A stretch of 64,000 nt of DNA from Mesostigma viride (lineage: Eukaryota; Streptophyta; Mesostigmatophyceae; Mesostigmatales; Mesostigmataceae): the NCBI GenBank assembly GCA_009746045.1, contig RPFO01000645.1:386185-450184 (forward strand). Reading direction: 5' to 3'. The notes beneath the pieces were generated by a model. It worked only from the letters and a program-made list of their open reading frames with translations, was not told the DNA's origin and made no database searches. The position numbers and the translations under genes are program-made. Below, one piece after another: positions 26,101-37,445 of the stretch. The first letter of the stretch is position 1, and each line of letters opens with the position of its first letter.

Positions 26101-26495
26101 ATCTCGCTCGGCATCTCTGCATAGCCCAGTCTTTCACACAGGCTATTAGGTATGTATCCAACTACCTGGTACAAACTGTGTCAACGACACAAACATGGTA
26201 TATATAGATGAGATGGCTAGTTACATTAGTAGTATTTTATTAAGAGATTTGCTACTGTGCCTGAGCTTCTTGGACATTGACGCTTACTGTCCCACCCTTT
26301 GTGTCCCCCTCCTGTGTGTGCTTCCGGATGCAGCTGACAGTAGACATCAAGAACAAGAAGAAGGAATCATCGGCCGCGGAGGAAGCCGCTCAGAAAGCGT
26401 GCACGGCCGGTCTTCTTCCTGCTATCAAGGAGAAGTTTTTGCTATTTGAGTCAGAGCTGCGGAAGCTTGGTCAGCCTGCTGCTGCCATGTCATAG
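23186..26495 (+). CDS. Aha1 N-terminal domain protein (Hsp90 ATPase activator, Hch1-like)
   Basis: Six exons join in phase: 23186-23233, 23513-23566, 24290-24367, 25219-25288, 25963-26039 and 26334-26495, giving 162 residues. Order of recognisable parts: MSEPTSIEICAAQWNQ, TWEERCVTKW (the tryptophan region of Aha1_N), ELLVGLSVTL, a basic strand ending YEMEVKLRWE, GIATIPEAAFGDVDDI, and a long C-terminal helix ending KFLLFESELRKLGQ. This is the Aha1_N fold that binds the Hsp90 middle domain and speeds its ATPase cycle. The Aha1 C-terminal (START-like) domain is absent, as in yeast Hch1, so the product is a single-domain cytosolic co-chaperone. The classic NxNNWHW motif is not intact. The start is chosen by ATG, phase and fit. 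Confidence 0.88.
25750..25812. repeat. GGCATGNGAT / GGGAT short repeat
   Basis: Short imperfect tandem of GATGGCATG and GGGATGG units within an intron of the Aha1-like gene. Confidence 0.7.
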
Positions 26496-27165
26496 CATGA
26501 GGCGGTTTAGCTGTACATGGTGTACAGCTAACGGTGCGCCGACTCAGATGAGCGTGTGAACACCTTGTATGCAGCCTTGTCGACGAGGGCAAGCTTGGTA
26601 TTCCGCAAACCGATAGCAAGGAGATTCAGCTTTACCTTGGACTGGCAGCCGGGTCAGGGCATGTTGAATTTTTGCCACCAGGTTGTCCATGGGTCTGTCA
26701 CGGCTTTTAATTGGTCAAGTTTGCGCCCCGAGCTGCATGCCAAGGCTGGTGCTGCCATTGAAATTGTGTGCCCACGTCTGACCCATGTGGCCACGCATGT
26801 ATGGTAACAGCTAGAGTCACTTGAGGCTGCATGCCCATGAGTTTCATCTACTCCGCATTCTGGGGGGGCGGAGTAGGCTAGGTAACTTGGTGGCTGGTCA
26901 CTGCTGCATCCAGCATGATGCAGCTGCATGCATGTGCGAATTATGAAAAAATTACTAATTGATTGCACTTGGCTTGAGTCACGTAAGCTGGATCAATCTG
27001 GAGCCATTTTTTCACCGACTTGCACGAGGCCGAATTCGATTAAATTCCGACTCGCGCACACAACCGATATATAGGTTAGCTACTTCTAATCTGCACCTAC
27101 TTATAGAAAAAGGGTCACTTATATACTCCACTTCTTCGTCAAATCTCATCGACCGGGTTCGAAAC
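26496..27165. other. 3' flank, no gene seen
   Basis: Downstream of the Aha1-like stop codon. No supported exon or RNA gene. A GGTTCGAAACAACC word at about 27158 looks like a tRNA B box, but no tRNA fold surrounds it. Confidence 0.35.
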
Positions 27166-27289
27166 AACCCATGAACGCCGTAGATGCATATCCAATATGG
27201 TGCAAACTATATAACTCTCGGCGTCCCGACGCGGTGCATGCCAGATCACCTCGGTGTACGTTCCTTTATATTCCAGCCATTAATTGCTA

Positions 27290-28010
27290 GGCCGCGCCGC
27301 GTCGCGTGTATATCCGCGCCCTTTTCCATTTGTATTTGCACACTGTCCTCCTGACGGTGGTGCTCGCCATGATCCGGTCGGTTTTCCCCCACGCGAACAT
27401 CCGGTCCGAGGATGCGGATGGCGCTGCCTTCTATTCCCCCAACCACCGGCCTGACATCGTGGTGCTGGACTTTGAGGGGGGTGGCCGGCATCTGCTTATT
27501 GACGTTTCGGTGGCGCGGCCCTTGGCTCTTAGCCACGTGGCTGGGGCCTCCCTCACGGCAGGTTACACGGCGGACCGGGCGGAGCGGGCCAAGCTCCTGG
27601 CCTACGGCGACGTCGGGCACCATCGTGTGGTGCCCTTTGTCCTGGAGGAGTTTGGGGCCATGGGGCCCCTGACCTCCGCCTTCTTCAAGGAGTGTTGCCG
27701 GCTCCGGGAGGACCGGCTGGACCTGGAGGGCCAGCGGGCCCCATGGTCGGCGCGGACCTGGACGTCATATTGGCGTCAGCGCTTGTCGGTGGCGCTGACT
27801 CGGGCCATGGCTGACATCATGCTCCGCCGTACGCGGGCTGATTTTGCGGTGCAGCAGGGCTATTAGGTTCCTCCCGTTAGGCGTTTCCATTGGTCTTATC
27901 GTAGTATAGAGCTTTGACATGGCTCTGTATATAGGTTCATAGCTGGGCGTTTGCTTTGGTTTGAGTGATTTCACTCTGCTGTAAGTAATTATATTTTTAA
28001 TGTATATAAC
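27290..28010 (+). mobile_element. 5'-truncated LINE family C (ORF2 C-terminal end and 3' UTR)
   Basis: An open frame from about 27306 to 27866 (ATG at 27370) reads the C-terminal part of a LINE ORF2, downstream of the reverse-transcriptase domain. Blocks include SPNHRPDIVVLDFEG, HLLIDVSVARPLALSHVAG, YGDVGHHRVVPFVLEEFGAM and ARTWTSYWRQRLSVALTRAM, ending in RRTRADFAVQQGY and a stop. It is GC-rich in an AT-richer setting. Its 3' end (TCACTCTGCTGTAAGTAATT and an AT tail) matches the end at about 40530-40550 and, reversed, 33937-33975. No endonuclease or RT domain is left, so it is dead. Confidence 0.8.
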
Positions 28011-28254
28011 GTTCGCGCATATATGAGATGCAAATTATCCGCAAGTTTAATCTGATCGACAGGGAATTCCGTCCAATAGGTACAGCGCCGCGTTGTAGGT
28101 ACCACCAATGCATTACCATTCCATTCATGATACCGCGCTGGAGGTATACCTCTTATTAAGGGGAGGTGTGCCACCAAAACCCCCCAAAACTGGAATACAC
28201 TTGTTTCAATATGAATTCAATTGAATTATGCCCAGCCATGATTAGGGGAGGAGG

Positions 28255-28386
28255 ATTTTCTAGATAGCCTAGCGTTAGTATAGTTCGACCACGCGGCTTC
28301 CTCCACCCCATCCATCATGGAATATGTGCTACATGACCTCCCCACGGAGGCATGTTATAATTTAATTTAATTTAATTTAATTTAAT
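28255..28386 (+). mobile_element. LINE family A 3' end
   Basis: Matches the family-A 3' UTR: GCGGCTTCCTCCA, GGAATATGTGCTACATGA, a CTCCCCACGGAG hairpin, then five or more TTTAA units. It is the same end seen at 19762-19830 (reversed), 37740-37815 (reversed) and 43216-43280. Confidence 0.75.
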
Positions 28387-28825
28387 GATTAGGGGCCCTA
28401 AATAACATGTTTAGTGAGTTATCCATGCATTCATTGATGGTTCTACCCCCAACCACGCGCCGGTATCGCGCTAAAAATAGAAAAAGACGCTAATTAGGGC
28501 ACAGTATGCCCCAGCCAATGCACACATCAATTCAGGCCAGCCATGATATTTTCCAAGCAGGTCGTGGGTGGCCAAAAATTAGAGCCACTCACAACCCATA
28601 TCTGACATGCTTTAGAATTTTTATTCTCTTGCAAGTACAAAAACGCTGTTTTTCACACATGCCAAAAATAATAAAATACCAAACACATGTGAAATGGGCC
28701 AAACATGATATTTAAAATTCCATTAGTCATCGACACACACGCTCGCAAAATCTGGCTGCATGCATTTGGACAAGCGGTGTGGAAGTTATAGTCTTTGGCA
28801 GCATGCCACCTGGGCGTCCATTATA

Positions 28826-30516
28826 CTAGTCACTGTCACTATCACTGCCATCATCACAGTCTTCCCCGCAGCAAACTGGGCAGAACCAGTCCCCATCAGG
28901 TACGCTGGGCAGGAGAGGGACCGTGCAGCTCAGGTGGAGCCCCCCATCGCACCCGGGTGTGCTGCACAGCAAGAAAGGGTCATCATCAGATGCATCGGTC
29001 TTAGAGCAGCGCAAGCAAGGGATGTGTGCAGTGTCATCATCATCCTCATTGCTGCCCGCCCCCGCCCCCCCAGTATCAGCCCCCACACCCCCATAGTGCA
29101 CCCCCTTGTTGTAGGTGACCTGGCCCCTCTGGGCATCTACCTTGCCCTCATCCCAGCGATGGCCTTGCTTCACATGCCACGCCCGGGCTGCCTCAGCCTT
29201 GTACTCTAGCGTCTTCTTGACCACCTGCTGGCACTCCCTCTTTTTCCTCAGCTCTTCCAGCTGTGCAAGGGCAGCGGGGGAGGTGTCTACACCCATAAGC
29301 AAACGGCTAGGCACCGCATCTGCCCTTACCTGCCCTCGGCATGGCCAACCTTGCAAACGCAAGCATAGCAACACGATCGCTAGGCATACATGCCAAGAGA
29401 GCATACACTATACTCTACCCAAGGTTACCTTGTAAACTTCATGATTAGAACTCGGCAAATCTATGACCAAAAGCACATATAAATAACTATTACACACTGA
29501 TGATGACACATGCTCAAGGTTGGGGGTCACTGTGACACGCACTGATGAGTTTCCTAGACGACCACCGGACAGGCGTTAAGGAACACTCAGTAACCAAGTA
29601 TAAACACAATTACACTTTACATGCCATCCAACATGCATCAAATCCATGCTGAATATGTTATGAAGTACACAGGGTTGGCCACACACCTCATACCCCTTAA
29701 CCGTCCCTCGAGCATGGCCAGACTAATAAGCATGTGAATAGCAATAATGATGATCGATGGCACTAAAATGCCTTACCAGCATTTTCTATTTTTCTCCCAG
29801 GTTAGAGTGTAAGGTTGATGCCAACCAAGCTAATCAACACAGCAACAACTCCTGAACTGCCCTACCTGAGATGGGCAACAAACTGGAACTATGGAGGGCA
29901 AGGAACCAAGGAGATCATGGCATACAAAGCTTGCATGCAGTCAACCATGGTTGGCTCAGCACATTGCAGTCTTTTCACATGATGATATCAAGGGAAAGCT
30001 CAAATAAACCAATGGTGGTAGCTATCTACATGCAGTCACACAAATGCAATATCTCCAACATGATCGTCAATAAAACACTTCCTCCCCTGCACGATAAAAT
30101 GGAAAGAAACCATTGGCGGCCCTCCAGCGCATGAGCGCTGTGATGCCGCTGCGAAGAGAGGGTGCGTCACTCTCACACAACAAGAAGCGTCCATACGCAC
30201 AACATCCTTGCCAGAACACGTTTTATGAAATGCCTTAAACCTTCCCGAGAAGATATAGGCTTCGACTGAAGCGGCCCTGACCACGACGTCAGCGAAAACA
30301 ATCTAAATCTACCAGGTATTCGACAACACCACGGCAAGCAACGGCGAGCTAGCTGGCGGAAACTGCCCAAAAAGAACGAAAAAAACTTCGAACGATGAGC
30401 TCATAGAAGAAAGAACTGATAGCACATAACATTCGCGACAAATCTATACCTGTCCCTCGCAGATCCCTCGCCCAGGCGCGCAACAACGGCCGTTCTTCCA
30501 TGGAAGGTTCCGACAT
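28826..30516 (-). CDS. PHD-finger protein
   Basis: Two exons, 30516-30450 and 29286-28826, join in phase 1 to 175 residues. The N terminus is MSEPSMEERPLLRAWARDL, followed by a charged helical stretch (LEELRKKRECQQVVKKTLE) and an acidic linker. Near the C terminus is one PHD finger with the Cys4-His-Cys3 pattern: CLRC, then LLCSTPGC, then LHLSC, then WFCPVCC. The protein ends in an acidic Ser/Asp tail. PHD fingers usually read histone H3 tails, with trimethyl-Lys4 or unmodified Lys4 as common ligands; which one applies here cannot be told. A nuclear chromatin role is inferred. The intron is about 1.2 kb, and a small extra exon inside it cannot be excluded. Confidence 0.78.
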
Positions 30517-31735
30517 GCACTGCGCAGGCCTGAAGAATTACTTACCGAGAATAGCCGAAAATGTAGCAAAAAGCACCAGTTTGGTTTGGAATTCAATGCT
30601 ACCGATATTAATGCATCGTTTACGGTCAAAAAGCCCCCCAAAACTGCGAATTCACTGCCGCTATCACGAATTCTATTTTATTCCGCGCGACCAAAAAATG
30701 CAGATTACCCCCCATGCCGATGGCAGTAAAAGAAAGCAGCGATATTGTAAACCAGCAACTTGCCGCCACAACCCAACATCATTAAATCATCGTCTCCAAC
30801 ATTCGAGCATTTTTTTTGCATTTCTCTAGCCCTACATTGCTAGTTTCGCCTAAACGCAGTCGCCATGGCCACTTCCGCACGGGGTGCGCGCACCGTGCAC
30901 CCACTTTTCACTTCACGGCGGTACCGCGAATATTTTTGGCGCCAAAAAATTCGGCGGGCGCACGTCCCCTTAAATTTCACCATGCCTCTTTCCCATTACT
31001 CCGAAATCATGATTTAATTCGATTTGAATTTTTTCACCGACTGGGCGTATTGATTGATTTATCAAGTTTCCAGTTCGATCAGTTTAATATCTGTCGGTGC
31101 ATGCACCGGCCCAGATTATTATACAATTTTGTAATGTTTTGGATTTTAATTGGTACAGTATATTCTGATATTGAACTGAAATGATCAATACAGCGTAAAG
31201 GATCATCAGTCACAGGATAATCGGGCACGCTGCGGAGGGCCGCACGTGGCGCGAGCGTGCTCGAGTTGCATGGCCAGACGGTCAAGATGGATCGGTCAGT
31301 ATATTCATGAACACATGAATACGAATATCAGAGCTTTGTGTTGACATGCCAGGTGAGATGCCCGACGATTAATGACGGTACCCAACTGAGCTCTTCTCTC
31401 CCTAACAGAGACAGGGTGTGGCACCTGCAATTCACGACTCTAGCTCCTCTCCCGATCCCAAAGCTGGCAACAATTTCTGCGCTGCAAGACCTGTAGGCGT
31501 TACTGAGCTGTACAGCAGGGTGATGTGCCTCAGCATCACCACGGCTGGCCACCACAACCATTAGATAACGCATCTTCAGATACACATCTGGCCCTACCTG
31601 CCCTGCCATGGATGACACTATTTCTCGAGTGACAAACGTGGCAGACATCATGAGGCCCGCAGCCCCGCACCTATAATGCGCACATGCGTCACCTCTCACT
31701 GGCGTCTCCGCGCCCGGTCCATAAAACCCAAGCAC
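30517..31735. other. Intergenic, no gene seen
   Basis: Upstream of the PHD gene and downstream of the transporter gene. The right part is AT-rich. It could hold a short last exon of the transporter, but none can be chosen. Confidence 0.35.
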
Positions 31736-33190
31736 TCACGTGAATATCTTGTGCCCCTTGCCAAACACAACGAACACGACCGCGCTGATCACGTTCAGGA
31801 TGGCAGGGACCAGGAACACCCCCATCCAGCCCACCATCTGCCCCCCCTCCGCAACGCTCTTGGTCCCCCCCGCCGCGCGGCTGGCAGCATCCAGCTGTAG
31901 CCCCGTGACCGCCACCCCAATGACACCGGCCAGCGTGCCCGCCGTGTTGGATAGTCCCATCACGATGCCAGCAAAGCGCGGCGCGATATCCATGTGGTTC
32001 ACCGCGAATCCCCCGCGCGCCAGCGAGCACAGCGCCAGCGTCAAGGTCGCGTAGAATAGTCCCGCGCTCACGCTGCGAGCGAGCGGCAGCAACAGCAGCG
32101 CCGCGGCCGCACCGACAAACCCGACCGTGTTGAGGATCTTGCGCGTGGCGCTGATGCTCGTCCGCGTGTGCATGATCATGTAGTCGCCCAGCACGCCGCC
32201 CACGTTGGCCATGACGAACATGGCGAAATACGGCACCATCTTGAACCAGCCGATGTCCGCCAGGTCGACGCCGAGTCCTTGCTCAAAGTATGTCGGCATC
32301 CAGTTCATGACCACATAGAAGGCGTAGTGGAAGACAAAGTTGTTGACAACGATGGCCCACACGGGCGCGCTGCTGGCCAGGGCGCGCCAGGGTATCATGC
32401 TCGAGGCGCGGGGAGGGAGCTCCTGTGCATCCACGGCCGCCATCTCTGGGGGTATCCGGTCCATGGCCATCGTGTGACGATGGTGCCCCTCCTTGTGGCC
32501 GTCCTTGCTGCTATAATCCTGGCGACCGATGCCAGGTGGCAGGTGATCCTTGTGGTCCGCCGTCGAGTGCTCCCCCTGGGCCTCCACGCTGAGCCACAGC
32601 CAGAGTCCGATCCAGATGAGTCCCAGAGCGCCCACGAGACGGGGGACCGCAGTAGGGGAGATGGCGCTCACGACGGTGGGCAGGATGAGCATGGACACGG
32701 CGGAGCCAAAGTACATACCCGAGGTGGTCAGGCTGACCGCGCGCGAGCGCTCGTGCTTGGGAATCCACTGGGCCAGCACCGTGTGGATGGAAGGAAAGAC
32801 CACGCCTTGGGCGGCGCCGATGACGACGCGGGAGACGAGGATCACGGGTACGCAGTCAGCCCGGATGGGGGTCACAATTGACACAATGGCCCACACGAGG
32901 AAGGAAGGGGTGAGCACGCGGCGCCCACCGTACCGGGCGGCCGCCCACCCGCCCGGGATCTGCGAGAACACGTAGCCATAGTAGAAGGCGGACAGCACGC
33001 CGCCCTTGATGCTCTGGGGCAGGTTCCCGGCGGTCGCGGCCGAGGAGAAGGCAATGGAGAAGCCCGTGCGTTCCATGTAGGCGACCATGGTGCACAGGAA
33101 CAAGATGAGGACCATTATGACGCGCTGGGGGATGCGCACGCGCCCAATGATGACGCCATCCACGCCAGCCAACCCGATTGTAGAGCCCAT
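31736..33190 (-). CDS. MFS transporter, SLC17 / anion:cation symporter type
   Basis: An uninterrupted 484-residue frame from ATG at 33190. The N terminus has a hydrophobic first helix (RVIMVLILFLCTMVAYMERT). The SLC17 marks are present: MFS motif A-like GGWAAARYGGRRVL, then GAAQGVVFPSIHTVLAQW followed by ERSRAVSLTTSG, and in the second half NHMDIAPRFAGIVMGLSN. About 12 membrane helices are expected, with a His-rich central loop (GHKEGHHRH) between the halves. The family moves organic anions or phosphate with Na+ or H+. Plant PHT4/ANTR members sit in plastid, Golgi or plasma membranes; substrate and site here are unknown. The stop lies inside AC|GTGAGT, a strong donor, so the true C terminus may be in another exon. 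Confidence 0.86.
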   Translation of the reverse strand: MGSTIGLAGVDGVIIGRVRIPQRVIMVLILFLCTMVAYMERTGFSIAFSSAATAGNLPQSIKGGVLSAFYYGYVFSQIPGGWAAARYGGRRVLTPSFLVWAIVSIVTPIRADCVPVILVSRVVIGAAQGVVFPSIHTVLAQWIPKHERSRAVSLTTSGMYFGSAVSMLILPTVVSAISPTAVPRLVGALGLIWIGLWLWLSVEAQGEHSTADHKDHLPPGIGRQDYSSKDGHKEGHHRHTMAMDRIPPEMAAVDAQELPPRASSMIPWRALASSAPVWAIVVNNFVFHYAFYVVMNWMPTYFEQGLGVDLADIGWFKMVPYFAMFVMANVGGVLGDYMIMHTRTSISATRKILNTVGFVGAAAALLLLPLARSVSAGLFYATLTLALCSLARGGFAVNHMDIAPRFAGIVMGLSNTAGTLAGVIGVAVTGLQLDAASRAAGGTKSVAEGGQMVGWMGVFLVPAILNVISAVVFVVFGKGHKIFT

Positions 33191-34894
33191 AGCTGTCTGT
33201 ACTCAATTGGGAGGTTCAGGGCTGCCACGTAACTAAACTATGTAAGCGGATGCGTTCTAGCTATGATACATAAAATCCGTGAAGGCACAGGTCTTTCTCC
33301 AGGCATTTGACAGGTGCTGCTCGGGTCGTTCATGGACATGCATGATCACGTACTCCCTGAGCTGGTTAACGCGGGCATTGCATACATCGAATAGGCAACA
33401 TGCCTTCAATGAGGTGCCCCTGCCCCATCTAATACTCCTCTGGCAAGAAGCAAGCAGGTTATAATCATGTTTCCATCATGTTAATACCCTTTGCAGAAAA
33501 ACCGTTCGAATGGCCGCCAATGCCGATTTAGTGCGTCCAATAAACTCAAAAGAAAATACTATACAATGATGCCTCTTCCTGAGATCCTGCTAATGATAAT
33601 GGCCAGACCACAATTCCGGGTGGATAGGTATGGTCTACTTCGGTAGTGCCTCCTCACGTTAGACCATAATCTCACTGTAAAAAATGACTTGAGATGGTTG
33701 CCGTGTGAATTGCAAACGAAGTCTTTATGTGTTTTATGACGAAGTCTAACAGAGCCCGTGATTGTCAGACAAAGACTGTGTCACTGTGACTGTGACGAGC
33801 TGACGATATCGCATCCTGCGCAACTTTAATGCTGCCAGCCACGCAGTGCCGCGCAGCTCAGATCGGGCCCCTCAGATCGTTAGTTGGGACTGCTGGCGGG
33901 GCAGGCGCGGCGCGTGCCGCGGAATTGCCTACACCACATATATTAAAAATATAATTACTTACAGCAGAGTGAAATATATGCGGGTACCATTCCCGCCATT
34001 TCTACGGCCGTCAGCGGGTACATGTCGTAGATACATAGCATCACTGGCGCCTTGGACCTGACTGGAATTAGTGGAATAATTGTCGCACAAAAACGTGCCA
34101 CTTGCCAGTCACATGAGTCATGACGCGACTCGTTTAGACAGCCGCGATCGGCTTTGCACGTGGTACCTCACGGTGTTGGTGCTTGGCTCACTATGGATTA
34201 CCGCGGTATCGCGTTCCCACGATTAGACGGGCATGCAATTTCCATCGCGGGTTTAACCTTTTTCATATGCTAGCATGTGCCCAGGAAATGGGCCGAGAGG
34301 AGACAAGGTGTTAAACGCTCTTGTTTTTTTGCATCCTGAAAGCTAGTTGTAAGGTATCCCTGGGAATTCTTGCGATGGTTGTTAATGTGGTCTAGCGGTT
34401 CATGTTGAATTTGTTTGGGGTTAGCACACATCGGTGTCACAAATGGCATGATGCACAAACAATATATTGGATTGAAAATGCGTGCCACCGGATAAGTGAG
34501 ATTTGACTATTGCTGGCATGTTCAGCAGTCCTATCAACCGTGGCAATAGGCATATTGTTAACAGAAGTCGCCGGCATCCGTGTCTCCATCCAGATCGTCC
34601 TTACCCACGTCTGGATTTTGGCCGAGACACATCCATCCCATGACTATCATTTGCGTGGGAACCATGGATTAAAGAACGCCTTTCCACTTCACCGCGCACT
34701 TGCGATTAAACCCAGGTGTGATGCGGCCACCATGCTCCATGCAGTTTATGTGAGGTGCGCCAGGCAATTTAGGTGCCCTGAACACAAGGCCGCATGCAAA
34801 CAATAGAGTTGTTTATAACCGTCCCTGAATACCGGGCCTGTGCATAAACCCTAGGCAGTCCCCCAGTGAACGGACTGTCAGCATCAACACCAAC
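33191..34894. other. Divergent spacer with a LINE-C tail relic
   Basis: Between the transporter and the HEPN-like gene, which point away from each other. About 33937-33975 is the reverse complement of the LINE family C 3' end (AATATAATTACTTACAGCAG). Nothing else is supported. Confidence 0.45.
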
Positions 34895-35248
34895 ATGGGC
34901 CTCATCGCGTCGCGGCCAGCCGAGACATACCCGAGGAATGACTTTGAACTCGCCATCCGAACGACCAAGGAGCTGGAACACCTGCTACAAGTGCGCTTTG
35001 GCTGCATGGGCCCTTCTCTCCACAACAAGATCAGCGAGGCGGGCAGCCTGCCACCCGATCTGGTGCGGCAGCTGCGCACGGTGGCTACCATTCGCAACAA
35101 GCTGGTGCACGAGCACGCGTTCGACCGCGTACCGAACCGCACACTCTTTATCGACGCGTACGAGCAGGCGCGCGCGGGACTGATGGCGATTGCAGATCAG
35201 AGGGATAACCCGCGCATGGCGGAGCCGTCGCGCTGCGTCATCTGCTAA
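34895..35248 (+). CDS. Small HEPN/DUF4145-like protein with possible N- and C-terminal lipidation
   Basis: An intronless 117-residue frame from ATG. The body looks all-helical, with LAIRTTKELEHLLQVRFG at about 20-37 and LPPDLVRQLRTVATIRNKLVH ending near residue 71. RNKLVH fits the R-X4-H signature of HEPN-type domains and the RNxxVH core of DUF4145-like proteins, many of them bacterial or phage. HEPN proteins are often RNases or nucleotide-binding partners in stress and defence systems; no activity can be claimed here. The start MGLIAS fits the N-myristoylation rule (Gly2, Ser6), and the end CVIC fits a CaaX prenylation box, so a membrane-attached protein is possible. A different plain helical family is the main alternative. 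Confidence 0.6.
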   Translation: MGLIASRPAETYPRNDFELAIRTTKELEHLLQVRFGCMGPSLHNKISEAGSLPPDLVRQLRTVATIRNKLVHEHAFDRVPNRTLFIDAYEQARAGLMAIADQRDNPRMAEPSRCVIC

Positions 35249-35745
35249 CAGCTCCTTGCAGGGCATGTTCTGCTAGCCACACCGCACATCATCTGCTAAT
35301 CGCAGGGCTTCTAGTCCCGGCGCATCACACTAGTCGTCCTGCATATCATCTGCCAGCCACGGTGAATGTTTGGCTGGCCGCGTTACATCATTTGCTGGCC
35401 ATGGCTCTGTTTTCTACTGAGCTTGTATTGCAGCCTTCACAACGCCCAGGTCAACCTTGACCGGAAAGTATGTGAGACCTTAAGCACTACTGGTCGTGGT
35501 TTGGGAACACGTCACCCTCAAGACAGTATTTTAGTACTTGAACTAGTGAACGTGAACTACAAGTGGTGCCCATGAAATGCATCCTACGGCGGAACCCCCC
35601 ACGCGTGATATGCATGTGTTGCGTAAGCACGAATCCTCCATTAATGAAATTTGAACTGAAGTAACTTCATTACCTACTATTGTGTATGTAATTGCATGAC
35701 ACATTCGTGAGGAATGGCTTGCCTAACGAGAGCCCGGGCTTACAT
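35249..35745. other. 3' flank, no gene seen
   Basis: Downstream of the HEPN-like gene. It contains short spaced echoes of CATCATCTGCTAGCCA-like sequence (about 35285-35400) and no supported gene. Confidence 0.35.
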
Positions 35746-35749
35746 CAAC

Positions 35750-35970
35750 TAATCAAGGGCATGGTGCATTTCCAAGTGTACTGGCGGGGCGGGGACCTTA
35801 ATGTCAACAACAATTAACTATGGAAACCCGGGCCTCGGGCTCCCGCAGGATAGCGCACTCAAGAAACGCGTGCTCCGGCCGTAGGGGAGTCACAGAGCAC
35901 CGGAGTGTGTATAACGATCCCTGAGTGTGCACAGCGGAAAGGGGGCAGAGACAATCGCCGTCCGCCTAGT
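35750..35970. mobile_element. LINE family B fragments in opposite directions
   Basis: About 35770-35820 (+) reads the end of the family-B ORF1 (VYWRGGDL, then stop). About 35855-35965 is the family-B 3' end reversed (GGGGAGTCACAGAGCACCGG and TGTGCACAGCGG). The abrupt change of direction suggests rearrangement after insertion. Confidence 0.6.
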
Positions 35971-36364
35971 GCTCATGCCATGCATCTCACTGTAGACGGA
36001 CATGCCACAGGGTTAACGATCCGGCACCACCGCATGTGGGTGCAATGTGACCAATGTGAGCATTGCATTACTATGTCCCGAGACGCGCGAGCAAAAATTG
36101 GGCGGTGCTAGGCGAGACACATAGCTAGGCTGGCGGACTATTTGTGTGTGCCCCACACCGATGCGCTGCGCGACCCGGACCTATGCATGTGATACAACTG
36201 CTCGAGGATGCAGGGGTTCTGGGACAACGTACTATCTCATACTCCGCGCCGGCCCATGCACGTGATGGACAGTGGAATAAAATCCAATCCTCGAATTTGG
36301 ATTGAAAGCATGTATACCAATAGACAAGGAGAAATGTGCTGCCATCTGCGATAAGCACCTTCCT

Positions 36365-36630
36365 GATGAGGGGATTAATTAAACGCGTGCTCCCGTTCAT
36401 GCATTGGGGAGTCACGGAGCACCAGAGTGCTTTTAATTCAGGACTGAGTGTGCACAGCGGGCAGGGGGCAGAGACCCAGCCCCTGGTCCATCTTCTCTCA
36501 CGCGTCATGCCGGCCACAGTTGTGCATGCTCCTTACTTATTCTCTTAGCCCCTTCATATACTTGTGTATATTAATTAATTAATTAATTAGACTCGTGCTC
36601 CCGTTGGGGAGTCACGGAGCATTAACCCCG
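36365..36630 (-). mobile_element. Two reversed LINE family B 3' ends
   Basis: 36370-36490 and 36568-36627 both match, in reverse, the family-B terminus: a (TTAA)n tail, CGTGCTCCCGTT, GGGGAGTCACGGAGCA. The second is cut short after the hairpin region and has a longer TTAA tail (about six units). Confidence 0.7.
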
Positions 36631-36796
36631 ATGGATGGATGGATGGGTGCAAACATTCCTACCGGTCTAATCTATCTACATTGGCTACATACTACAAATA
36701 TCTAACAGCATTCTAACTACAACATCTATCTTGTGTATATGCCTTCCCTCTTTTCCTTCTTAGTTTTGGTTGTTTAGTGTTGGTCGTGGTGGTGGG

Positions 36797-36827
<31 letters not shown>

Positions 36828-36892
36828 CTTTCCCTATATATCAACCTTTCACTTGTTACACTCTCTCTCCCTCTGGACACTGCAGGTCTACC

Positions 36893-37007
36893 TATAAGAG
36901 ATAGCAACGCGGCTCCCGCGGCCTTCGCGTCTTTCCTCTCAGACAACTACCCTAGTCCTTCCACGGCGTTGGATCGCCATGCGTCCAGGCATAGTTGTCT
37001 CACTTCA
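36893..37007. mobile_element. Inverted-repeat (MITE-like) element, copy 2
   Basis: A core at about 36938-37005 is bounded by CTCAGACAACTA and TAGTTGTCTCACTT. Together with about 45 bp of left flank (CGGCTCCCGCGGCCTTCGCG) it matches 41206-41326 in the opposite orientation, so the mobile unit is larger than the terminal hairpin alone. Confidence 0.55.
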
Positions 37008-37445
37008 TGCACAACAATGGGACCCGTCGCAACGATCGATCCGGTATCCCCTGTGGGTACAATAAAGCTTAATTTGACACAGCAAAAGCATAGCGGGTCG
37101 GCAGGCAGGTGCAGTTGGGCTAGCTGCCCCGCCATGGTCCCGTGGCCGGCCACAGATAGGCTTGGGTACTCATTCAGAGGCGCTGGTTTGCATGGGCCGG
37201 AGAATATAAAGGCCGGCCTCTCCCGGAGCCTGAGCTAAACTCGTTGCGGCATTCACTTGCTGACCACAGCTAGTTTGTGTGCACATGAATGTCCGGAGAC
37301 TGATAAAAGCCTCATTGAACGTAGTGGGCGCCGGTCTTTACAGCCCACAAAGCCTGCAGTAAATTACATGACGTTCGGGGCAAACACATATATATACGAG
37401 TCGTGGAGTGCGGGCTCGGCTAGCTTACCTCCGCGCTCCGATCCC

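Noticed and set aside
32168-32881. 237-residue plus-strand frame
   Set aside because: Antisense to the SLC17-like transporter, which has clear family motifs.
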